Of a stretch of DNA of 13,526 bases, positions 1 to 6,242 are shown in pieces; the stretch's first letter is position 1, and every line of letters begins with the position of its first letter. Position numbers and translations under genes: made by a program. This DNA is from Oscillospiraceae bacterium (GTDB lineage: Bacteria > Bacillota > Clostridia > Oscillospirales > Ruminococcaceae). Location of the stretch: the NCBI GenBank assembly GCA_017528675.1, contig JAFXOO010000505.1, positions 1 to 13,526 on the forward strand, written 5' to 3'. The notes below the pieces were generated by a model, which was not told the origin of the DNA, did not search any database, and saw only the letters and a list, made by a program, of their open reading frames with translations.

Positions 1-40
1 CTTGGGGAAGTACTGTATTATCAATGAAATCAGTGGTTCC

Positions 41-2785
41 TTAGTTCTTGTTGTTCAGACCACAGCAGAGCTTATACTTTTTGCCGCTGCCGCAGGGGCA
101 GGGATCATTCGGGCCGATTTTGCGTTCCTTAGCAGATTTGGCCTCCGGACTGCCGGCATTCGGCTCATAGGGCTTTGCCAGCTGCTCACGCTGCGGCGGC
201 TGAACCCCCTGTACCTGGATGGTCAGCAGCATGCGGACTGTATCCTCACGGATGCTTTCGATCATGGCATCAAACATGTCGAAGCCCTCATAACGATACT
301 CAACAACCGGATTCTTCTGGCCGTAGCTTCTCAGGGAAATACCACGCTTCAGCTCCTGCATATCGTCGATATGTGCCATCCACTTGGTATCCACGACCTT
401 AAGCATGACAACACGCTCCAGCTCACGGATAATCTGCTCGCCGTACTGTTCTTCCTTGGCAGCATACTTGGCACGGATCTTGGTCTTGAGATCGGTGATG
501 ATATCGCTGCGGGTCTTGCCGGGCATTTCCTCCTCGGAATATACCAGATCACCCTGCTCGATGGCCCAGCCGAGGAAGTAATCCCGCAGACCGACCAGAT
601 TCCAGTCATCCTGTACAGATTCTTCGCCAAGATACTGCGGTACAATCGCATCAACCAGTTCATCCATCATCGAGAGGATGGACTCGTGCAGATCCTCACC
701 GTCGAGCACCTGGCGGCGCTGCTTGTAGATGATCTCACGCTGTGCGTTCATGACGTCGTCGTAGTTCAGGGTATTCTTACGGATGGAGAAGTTTCTGCCC
801 TCAACCTTCTTCTGCGAAGAAGCGATGATCTTACTGAGGAAGCGGCTTTCGATGGGCTGTGTCTCCTCCACATCGAGGGAGCGCATCAATGTCTCCATGC
901 GGTCGCCGCCGAAGATACGCATCAGATCGTCCTCGATGGAGAGGAAGAAGCGGCTCTCGCCGGGATCGCCCTGACGGCCGGAACGGCCACGGAGCTGGTT
1001 GTCGATACGTCTGGACTCGTGACGCTCGGTACCGATGATGAACAGACCGCCTGCCTCACGGACAGCTACGGCAGCTTCCTTGACCTGCGCATCATACTTA
1101 TCATAGAGCTTTCTGTATTCAGCACGGGCTTCGAGAATGGTTTCATCGGTGGTATCCGCAAAGCCGCTGGCCTCGTTGATGACCTCCTCATCGTACTTTT
1201 CGAGCTTGCGCAGGGCTGCTCTTGCACTGAATTCGGCATTACCGCCGAGGATGATATCGGTACCACGGCCGGCCATGTTGGTGGCGATGGTCACAGCGCC
1301 GAGCTTACCGGCCTGCGCAACGATCTCCGCTTCCTTGGCGTGGTACTTTGCATTGAGCACCTCATGCTTGATGCCCCGGCGCTTGAGAAGCTGGGACAGC
1401 ATTTCGGATTTTTCGATGGAAATGGTGCCGACCAGGACGGGCTGTCCTTTCTCATGGCACTCAACGATCTGGTCGATGATACACTGGAATTTGCCCTTCT
1501 CGGAACGGTACACCTGATCCGGATGGTCGATACGGATGACCGGACGGTTAGTCGGAACGGCAATGACATCGAGCTTGTAGATCTCCTTGAACTCGTCTTC
1601 CTCGGTCATAGCGGTACCGGTCATACCGGACAGCTTCTGGTACAGACGGAAGTAGTTCTGGAAGGTGATGGTAGCGAGGGTCTTGGACTCCTTCTGTACC
1701 TCAACGCCTTCCTTGGCCTCGATTGCCTGATGCAGACCGTCATTGAAGCGGCGGCCGAGCATCTTACGGCCGGTGAACTCGTCGATGATGACAACCTCGC
1801 CGTCCTCCACAATGTAGTCGATATCATTGCGCATGATGCCGTTGGCACGGAGTGCCTGGTTGATGTGATGCAGGAGGGTCATATTCTCCTGTGCCATCAG
1901 GTTATCCACACCGAAGTACTTCTCGGCCTTCTCCATGCCCTGCCGGGTGATGGTAGCAGTTTTTGCCTTCTCGTCAATGATGTAATCGGCATCCTCGCTG
2001 ACATCCTCCTGATCGACCTTGTCATCAATTTCGACAACAGTAACGGACTTCAGTCCCTTTGCAAAGACATCGGCACGCTTATAGAGATCGGTGGACTTAT
2101 CGCCCTGACCGGAAATAATCAGCGGCGTTCTTGCCTCATCAATCAGGATGGAGTCCACCTCATCGACGATGGCGAAGTTCGGGTCACGCTGTACCATGTC
2201 CTTTTTATAGGTGACCATGTTGTCACGCAGATAGTCAAAGCCGAACTCATTGTTCGTGCCGTAGGTAATGTCGCAGTTGTAGGCCTCACGGCGCTGCGCA
2301 TTGGTCAGACCGTGCAGGATGCAGCCGACTGTCAGACCGAGGAAGCGGTGCACCTTGCCCATTTCCTCCGACTGGGTCTTGGCGAGGTAGTCATTGACCG
2401 TGACAACGTGAACGCCCTTGCCGCTGAGCGCATTTGCATAGGCAGCGAGGCAGGCCACGAGGGTCTTACCTTCACCGGTCTTCATTTCAGCGATACGGCC
2501 CTGGTGGAGCACGATGGCACCAATGATCTGCACTTCAAATGCACGTTTTCCGAGCACACGGTCGCCTGCTTCACGCACGGTTGCAAGTGCCTCCGGCAGA
2601 AGGGTATCGAGGGTATCAGTGCCGTCTGCCAGACGCTCCTTGAATTCAAATGTCTTTTCCTTCAGCTCTGCATCCGAGAGCGCTTTATATTCCTCCTCCA
2701 GTGCCAGAACCTGCTTCTTGATCGGTTCGATCCTTGCAAGCTCCTTTGCACTGTAGGAGCCGAAAATGGAGGTGAGAATACCCAT
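41..2785 (-). CDS. secA: Preprotein translocase ATPase SecA
   Basis: SecA is the cytoplasmic motor that uses ATP to push unfolded preproteins through the SecYEG channel. The 914-residue product is full length for the family. Visible in order are the N-terminal helix, Walker A (MKTGEGKT, residues 101-108), Walker B with DEVD at 208-211, the second nucleotide-binding fold with GRGTDI, then the GTERHESRRIDNQLRGRSGR motif, helical scaffold and wing, and a C-terminal zinc-binding SEC-C motif (residues 896-908, C-x-C-x8-C-C, with Cys where many relatives have His). About 65 charged residues separate GRGTDI from GTERHE; this stretch is absent from my memory of the shorter Bacillus SecA and matches the known variable subdomain. 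The ATG is preceded by AAAGGCGG at 9 nt and by a consensus promoter. An in-register open frame on the opposite strand is a codon-use artefact. Confidence 0.98.
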   Translation of the reverse strand: MGILTSIFGSYSAKELARIEPIKKQVLALEEEYKALSDAELKEKTFEFKERLADGTDTLDTLLPEALATVREAGDRVLGKRAFEVQIIGAIVLHQGRIAEMKTGEGKTLVACLAAYANALSGKGVHVVTVNDYLAKTQSEEMGKVHRFLGLTVGCILHGLTNAQRREAYNCDITYGTNNEFGFDYLRDNMVTYKKDMVQRDPNFAIVDEVDSILIDEARTPLIISGQGDKSTDLYKRADVFAKGLKSVTVVEIDDKVDQEDVSEDADYIIDEKAKTATITRQGMEKAEKYFGVDNLMAQENMTLLHHINQALRANGIMRNDIDYIVEDGEVVIIDEFTGRKMLGRRFNDGLHQAIEAKEGVEVQKESKTLATITFQNYFRLYQKLSGMTGTAMTEEDEFKEIYKLDVIAVPTNRPVIRIDHPDQVYRSEKGKFQCIIDQIVECHEKGQPVLVGTISIEKSEMLSQLLKRRGIKHEVLNAKYHAKEAEIVAQAGKLGAVTIATNMAGRGTDIILGGNAEFSARAALRKLEKYDEEVINEASGFADTTDETILEARAEYRKLYDKYDAQVKEAAVAVREAGGLFIIGTERHESRRIDNQLRGRSGRQGDPGESRFFLSIEDDLMRIFGGDRMETLMRSLDVEETQPIESRFLSKIIASSQKKVEGRNFSIRKNTLNYDDVMNAQREIIYKQRRQVLDGEDLHESILSMMDELVDAIVPQYLGEESVQDDWNLVGLRDYFLGWAIEQGDLVYSEEEMPGKTRSDIITDLKTKIRAKYAAKEEQYGEQIIRELERVVMLKVVDTKWMAHIDDMQELKRGISLRSYGQKNPVVEYRYEGFDMFDAMIESIREDTVRMLLTIQVQGVQPPQREQLAKPYEPNAGSPEAKSAKERKIGPNDPCPCGSGKKYKLCCGLNNKN

Positions 2786-2794
2786 TTCAAGTTA

Positions 2795-2802
2795 CCGCCT
2801 TT
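2795..2802 (-). promoter_or_regulatory. Ribosome binding site of secA
   Basis: AAAGGCGG on the minus strand lies 9 nt before the secA ATG. It is an imperfect Shine-Dalgarno sequence (one base off AAGGAGG-type pairing) and supports the start at MGILTSIFG. Confidence 0.6.
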
Positions 2803-2845
2803 TATTTATTTTCCGCAGCTTTTCACTACAGAATGAACCTATTCT

Positions 2846-2874
2846 ATTGTATCTGATTTTCCATGCTTTGTCAA
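2846..2874 (-). promoter_or_regulatory. Consensus SigA promoter of secA
   Basis: On the minus strand TTGACA (2869-2874) is separated by exactly 17 bases from TACAAT (2846-2851). The expected transcript start is near 2839, giving a leader of roughly 54 nt before the secA ATG. This lets secA be transcribed independently of the nth operon upstream. No terminator is visible between nth and this promoter. Confidence 0.88.
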
Positions 2875-2935
2875 TAGCCGTCAGTCATCGCCTATGTATT
2901 GCACAAAGCAGGGATGTTGAAACACAGCAGATTGC

Positions 2936-3565
2936 TTATTTCCCGGCACCCGGACAACAGCCGGAGAGAGGGCAGTCTGCACATTTCGGCTTCCGTGCGC
3001 TGCAAATCTCCCTGCCAAACAGCACGAGCCTGTGACAGAAGTCTGAAGATTCCGCCGGAGGCAGGAGCTTCCGCAGATCTGCCTCAACCTTTTCCGGTTC
3101 CTTGTGCCTGGTCAGGCCAAGCCTGCCGGAGATGCGGATGCAGTGTGTATCTGCCACAACTGCGGGTTTTCCGTAAACATCCCCCAACAGCAGATTGGCA
3201 GTTTTCCTGCCTACACCGGGAAGCGTCAGCAGCTCCTCCATCGTGTCCGGGAGTACCCCGCCGTATACCTCAAGCAGCCGTTGGGCAGCCGCCTTGATGC
3301 TCTGTGCCTTGGTCTTGTAGAAGCCGCAGGGCTTGACGATTGCTTCAAGCTCAGCAAGATCGGCTTCTGCAAAGGCCTCAAGTGTCGGGTAACGCCCGAA
3401 CAGAGCCGGTGTGACGAGGTTTACCCTGGCATCCGTACACTGCGCTGAAAGCCGTGTGGCAATCATCAGCTCATAGGGCTTCTCATAGACCAGTGAACAG
3501 ACTGCCTCAGGGTAGCGTTCCCGCAGCACCCGCACAGCTTCAAGCGCACGTTCCTGTCTGGTCAT
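2936..3565 (-). CDS. nth: Endonuclease III, DNA glycosylase/AP lyase
   Basis: Endonuclease III removes oxidised pyrimidines from DNA and cuts the resulting abasic site in base excision repair. The 209-residue length is normal. The helix-hairpin-helix LPGVGRKTAN spans about 115-124 with the catalytic lysine at 121, and the catalytic aspartate is D139 in VADTH. The iron-sulfur cluster ligands follow C-x6-C-x2-C-x5-C at C188, C195, C198 and C204. The chosen ATG at 3565 matches the family N-terminus; the frame stays open upstream to 3703, but that part reads the isomerase gene out of frame. Stop of the upstream gene and this start form TGA-T-ATG, and no good Shine-Dalgarno sequence precedes it, so translation probably depends on reinitiation after the isomerase. 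Confidence 0.95.
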   Translation of the reverse strand: MTRQERALEAVRVLRERYPEAVCSLVYEKPYELMIATRLSAQCTDARVNLVTPALFGRYPTLEAFAEADLAELEAIVKPCGFYKTKAQSIKAAAQRLLEVYGGVLPDTMEELLTLPGVGRKTANLLLGDVYGKPAVVADTHCIRISGRLGLTRHKEPEKVEADLRKLLPPAESSDFCHRLVLFGREICSARKPKCADCPLSGCCPGAGK

Positions 3566-3566
3566 A

Positions 3567-5561
3567 TCAGCCGTTGATGGTCTTGGCAGCTTCAGGATCC
3601 GTAGTGATGGTGTATTTCTCCTGCAACTCTGCCAGCCACTCCGTGTATTTCTCCTGGATGAGTGCGTTCTTGATGTCAGCCTTCCACTTCGGGCCGTTGT
3701 CACTGACGAAATACATCACATGCACGCCATAGGATGTTTCCACGATACCGGTATCGCCGGGCTTGCGGGCCGGGTCGAAGCACCAGTCGTTAAATTCAGG
3801 AACCATCTGACCGACAAAGACATTCTGGTACAGACCGCCGGTTTCCTTGGAGCCGGGATCCTCGGTGCGCTCAGTTGCGAGTGCAGCAAAGCTGTCCTCG
3901 GTCTTGTCGCCTGCCTCCCATGCAGCAAGGCATTCCTGACCAAGCTTGCGGCACTCCTCCAGTGCAGCGGTGTTGTCTGCTTCCTCGGTGCCCTTAGCGT
4001 GCTCGCTGACTGCAAAGAGAATGTGACGCACATCAATTACGCTGCTTTCATCACGGGAGGGTTCGCTGGTCAGCATGTAGACATAGTATGCGCCTTCGCC
4101 GTCCATAACCTTGGTGTCATTGACCTTTGCGCCGCTTTTGAATGCCCATTCACTCAGATCGGCACCGGCCGTGTAGCCGTACTTGTCATTATAGATGGCA
4201 TCAATGCGCAGCTCAATCTCATCATCCGAGAGCTTTTCATAATCCTTCAGGATGGAGCGGACCTTCTGCTCGAAGGCAGCCGGATCCTTGCAGGCCTTCA
4301 GCTCATCTGCAAGCCTCCGGGCTGTTTCCTTGTCCATGCCCTGCTCCTCGTCGGCTGCATCCGTTCCGCTGCTGCTCTCCGCAGAGGCGCTTTCCTCAGC
4401 CGAAGCCGCTTCGGAAGCCGTTTCCTCGGCAGATGCTTCCTCAGACGAAGCAGCCTCAGACGAAGCCGTCTCAGCAGATGCATCGCCGGCGGCAGAATCC
4501 GATTCTTCCGCAAGGCTGGTTTCGTCGCTGTCCTCCGTGAAATTGATGGTAAAGCCCAACAGGCCGCAGGAAACCAGATTCTCGGAATTGGCATCGTAGT
4601 AGGCCTCGATTTCATCATCCGTGAAGCTCAGGCTATTGATATACGAATTGAAATAGCCGGTGCCGAACATCTGGATCATCAGTGCTTCCCGCAGGTCACT
4701 CTTGGTGACGCCGGGGCCGTAGACAGACATATCCGCTGTCTCAATGATCTCGTTGATCTTTTGCAGATCCTCATCCGGGATCGTATAGCCGGCGTCAATG
4801 CCTGCCTCAGCAAACATCAGATGCTGCTGTACACCGCCGAGTGCTTCATTCACGAAATTGTCAAACCAGGTCGTGCCGTCATCCATCGGATAGGGCTGCT
4901 CCTTGAGGGACTTGTTCATGTCAAGCTGATAGTAGGACAGGAGCATTTCGTCACCGTAGTATTCACGGATGGATTTCAATGTATCCTGATAGAAGCAGGT
5001 GAATACGTCCTTGTCAACGGTATAGTGATCGCTGGTAACGACCGGAACAGGCTTGTTTGCCTGCATGGCACGGATACCGATCACGCTCAGGCAACCCACC
5101 AGTACCACGGATGCCGCAATGCCGACACCGGCAAGCGCCTTGTTGCTGACAGGCTTCTTTTCCTTTGCAGGTGCAGGCTGGGGGCCATCTCCGATCCCTT
5201 CATCAGTCTCCTCCGGCTGCTCCTTATAATCACCGAGAATGCCGTTGTAGGAGTCGCTTTTCGCAGCGTCCTCTGCCTTCTCCTTCATGGCATCAGCAGC
5301 GTCCTCTGCCTTCTCCTTTACGGCATCAGCAGCGTCCTCTGCCTTCTCCTTTACGGCATCAGCAGCGTCCTCTGCCTTCTCCTTTACGGCATCGGCAGCG
5401 TCCTCTGCTTTCTCCTTTACGGCATCAGCAGCGTCCTCTGCCTTCTCCTTCACGGCATCGGCAGCGTCCTCTGCCTTCTCCTTCATGGCATCGGCAGCAT
5501 TCTCCGCCTTCTCCCTTACGGCATCGGCGGCTGCGGATGTTTTTTTGTTCTTTTTGTTCAT
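3567..5561 (-). CDS. Membrane-anchored parvulin-type peptidyl-prolyl isomerase with LEA-like repeat tail
   Basis: Predicted extracytoplasmic foldase of the PrsA/SurA kind, catalysing prolyl cis-trans isomerisation in exported proteins. The 664 residues run as follows: a Lys-rich start; eight 11-mers of the AADAVKEKAED type (11-98); an acidic/Pro linker; a lysine cluster (133-141) and one hydrophobic segment (142-163); a helical SurA-N-like region (about 170-340); a Ser/Ala/Glu linker (343-407); a second helical part; and a PpiC/rotamase domain (about 508-620) with VRHILF, GGLYQNVFVGQMVPEF and YGVHVMYF. Topology should place the repeats inside and the foldase outside. L-V-G-C at 154-157 resembles a lipobox, as in PrsA lipoproteins, but sits far from the N-terminus. 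AAGGAAGGAAGG precedes the ATG. The gene lies 32 bases after a small membrane protein gene and one base before nth. The substrate is unknown. Confidence 0.9.
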   Translation of the reverse strand: MNKKNKKTSAAADAVREKAENAADAMKEKAEDAADAVKEKAEDAADAVKEKAEDAADAVKEKAEDAADAVKEKAEDAADAVKEKAEDAADAMKEKAEDAAKSDSYNGILGDYKEQPEETDEGIGDGPQPAPAKEKKPVSNKALAGVGIAASVVLVGCLSVIGIRAMQANKPVPVVTSDHYTVDKDVFTCFYQDTLKSIREYYGDEMLLSYYQLDMNKSLKEQPYPMDDGTTWFDNFVNEALGGVQQHLMFAEAGIDAGYTIPDEDLQKINEIIETADMSVYGPGVTKSDLREALMIQMFGTGYFNSYINSLSFTDDEIEAYYDANSENLVSCGLLGFTINFTEDSDETSLAEESDSAAGDASAETASSEAASSEEASAEETASEAASAEESASAESSSGTDAADEEQGMDKETARRLADELKACKDPAAFEQKVRSILKDYEKLSDDEIELRIDAIYNDKYGYTAGADLSEWAFKSGAKVNDTKVMDGEGAYYVYMLTSEPSRDESSVIDVRHILFAVSEHAKGTEEADNTAALEECRKLGQECLAAWEAGDKTEDSFAALATERTEDPGSKETGGLYQNVFVGQMVPEFNDWCFDPARKPGDTGIVETSYGVHVMYFVSDNGPKWKADIKNALIQEKYTEWLAELQEKYTITTDPEAAKTING
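4341..4535 (-). repeat. Low-complexity Ser/Ala/Glu linker region in the isomerase gene
   Basis: Residues 343-407 of the isomerase are almost entirely Ser, Ala, Glu, Asp and Thr, in irregular short units such as SSEEASAEE and SEAASAEE. The stretch separates the N-terminal chaperone-like part from the catalytic part and is probably disordered and highly acidic. It is coding and in frame. Confidence 0.8.
5268..5531 (-). repeat. Eight tandem 33-bp repeats encoding LEA-like 11-mers
   Basis: Eight in-frame 33-bp units encode residues 11-98 of the isomerase. The protein consensus is AADAVKEKAED; units 2 and 8 carry Met for Val, and unit 1 reads AADAVREKAEN. Several central units are identical or differ by one or two silent bases, pointing to recent slippage or unequal recombination. 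The 11-residue period, with Ala at hydrophobic positions and Lys/Glu alternation, is the pattern known from group 3 late embryogenesis abundant proteins and predicts an amphipathic helix. There are no spacers, so this is not a CRISPR array. Confidence 0.95.
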
Positions 5562-5577
5562 AGATCCTTCCTTCCTT
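5562..5577 (-). promoter_or_regulatory. Ribosome binding site of the isomerase gene
   Basis: Three consecutive AAGG units on the minus strand end 4 nt before the ATG at 5561. The repeated purine tract offers several registers of pairing with 16S rRNA and fixes the start upstream of the repeat domain. Confidence 0.75.
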
Positions 5578-5593
5578 TCTCAGAAACGATGAC

Positions 5594-5968
5594 TCAGATT
5601 TTTCCGTCCGGGTCAGCGTTAGGATATGCGATACCGTCCTCAAGCGCAGCGAGCTTGTTATACAGCAGATAAATGCGCTGCGTGGTGTTCTCAAGGAAGT
5701 AATAATGCCACAGATACGGTGCAAGCAGTCCGAGCAGAAGCAGGTCAAGCAGACCAAGCCCCAGCGTCCTGAAATACACCACCATTCCCAGCACCAGGAT
5801 GAACGCCAGCCCCACCAGAATGCAGACCAGAAAATGCACCAGCCGCTCGTGCTGCATAAAGCCGAGCTGCACAAGCGCCTCCTTCCGTACAGCAGAGAGC
5901 TGCGCCGGATCGGGGTGCTCTGTGAATTCCCGCAGATACTTCTCGTAGGCCTTCATGTAATGACGCAT
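5594..5968 (-). CDS. Small two-helix membrane protein of unknown function
   Basis: I do not recognise this 124-residue protein. A charged, helical N-terminus (MRHYMKAYEKYLREF, residues 1-43) is followed by two hydrophobic segments at about 44-66 and 69-90 joined by a very short turn, then a mostly polar C-terminus with LLYNKLAALEDG. Both ends are expected in the cytoplasm. The frame is open upstream to 6205, but the ATG at 5968 has AAGGAGGG at proper distance; an ATG two codons earlier is too close to that site. It is the first gene of the operon that continues with the isomerase (32 bases on) and nth, behind a TTGCAA-17-TATAAT promoter. The context hints at an envelope role, but no function can be assigned. 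Confidence 0.8.
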   Translation of the reverse strand: MRHYMKAYEKYLREFTEHPDPAQLSAVRKEALVQLGFMQHERLVHFLVCILVGLAFILVLGMVVYFRTLGLGLLDLLLLGLLAPYLWHYYFLENTTQRIYLLYNKLAALEDGIAYPNADPDGKI

Positions 5969-5974
5969 CGTCAT

Positions 5975-5982
5975 CCCTCCTT
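5975..5982 (-). promoter_or_regulatory. Ribosome binding site deciding the start of the small membrane protein
   Basis: AAGGAGGG on the minus strand ends 6 nt before the ATG at 5968, ideal spacing, while the in-frame ATG at 5974 directly abuts it and is unlikely to be used. The site directly follows the 3' arm of a leader hairpin. Confidence 0.75.
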
Positions 5983-5998
5983 GCCCGGAAAACCGGGC
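5983..5998 (-). promoter_or_regulatory. Leader hairpin next to the ribosome binding site
   Basis: Inverted repeat GCCCGG-TTTT-CCGGGC read on the minus strand. It begins only a few bases after the expected transcript start (about 6004) and ends directly against the AAGGAGGG site. It could protect the 5' end, influence ribosome access or act as an operator. No T-run follows, so it is not a terminator. Confidence 0.6.
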
Positions 5999-6010
5999 GG
6001 CAATACATCT

Positions 6011-6039
6011 ATTATACCATAGTGCCTGTAAAATTGCAA
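6011..6039 (-). promoter_or_regulatory. SigA-type promoter of the membrane protein-isomerase-nth operon
   Basis: On the minus strand TTGCAA (6034-6039), then 17 bases, then a perfect TATAAT (6011-6016). The transcript should start near 6004. It is divergent from the leuB promoter, with the two -35 boxes about 100 bases apart. Confidence 0.8.
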
Positions 6040-6140
6040 GGTGTTTCACAAAATTCTCATGAAAAACCCGCTCCGGAAGCAATTCTGTGCACTGGTACGG
6101 GACTGCTGTCATGCTTTTGCATAAAAATCCGGATTGTGTA

Positions 6141-6169
6141 TTGACATTTTTGGGAAATGGTAGTATAAT
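6141..6169 (+). promoter_or_regulatory. Perfect consensus promoter of leuB-ilvE
   Basis: TTGACA (6141-6146), 17 bases, TATAAT (6164-6169): both hexamers and the spacing match consensus. The start should be near 6176, giving a leader of about 67 nt. That is too short for a T-box or a leader-peptide attenuator, so any amino acid control is more likely through a DNA-binding regulator. Confidence 0.9.
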
Positions 6170-6178
6170 AAGTATGTC

Positions 6179-6202
6179 CTGTGCGGACAAGTGTCTGCAC
6201 AG
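6179..6202 (+). promoter_or_regulatory. Inverted repeat at the 5' end of the leuB transcript
   Basis: CTGTGCGGAC and GTCTGCACAG pair over 10 positions (one G-U) around an AAGT loop. The element starts about three bases after the predicted transcript start and is not followed by a T-run. Its position fits either an operator overlapping the initial transcribed region or a stabilising 5' hairpin. Confidence 0.6.
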
Positions 6203-6221
6203 CAAGCCTCAAATTCTTGAT

Positions 6222-6232
6222 AGGAAGGGTGG
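6222..6232 (+). promoter_or_regulatory. Ribosome binding site of leuB
   Basis: Purine tract AGGAAGGGTGG lies 10 nt before the ATG at 6243. It selects that ATG over the longer open frame reaching back to 6087, whose translation would cross the promoter. Confidence 0.6.
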
Positions 6233-6242
6233 AACCGGAATC

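Noticed and set aside
2..2836. Open frame of 944 codons on the plus strand opposite secA
   Set aside because: It runs in codon register with secA, so it stays open simply because secA avoids TTA, CTA and TCA codons. The same explains long antisense frames at 3720-5672, 7358-8395 and 9894-11342. None has a plausible protein, whereas the sense genes have clear families.
3566..3703. N-terminal extension of nth to the upstream in-frame ATG at 3703
   Set aside because: The extra 46 residues are Arg/Ser/Thr-rich, lie wholly inside the isomerase coding region in another frame and do not belong to the endonuclease III family start.
5268..5531. 33-bp tandem repeats as a CRISPR array
   Set aside because: The units abut directly with no spacers and are in-frame codons of the isomerase gene.
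6044..6064. TTTCA/TGAAA inverted repeat upstream of the minus promoter as a regulator site, possibly CodY-like
   Set aside because: The arms are only five bases around an 11-base spacer, and the best CodY-type match has about four mismatches; chance is likely.
5969..6205. Longer 203-residue form of the small membrane protein
   Set aside because: The extension would cross the promoter at 6011-6039 and the leader hairpin; the ATG at 5968 has an ideal ribosome binding site.
6170..6242. Leucine attenuator or T-box in the leuB leader
   Set aside because: The leader is only about 67 nt, with no leader peptide rich in leucine codons and no terminator hairpin with a T-run.
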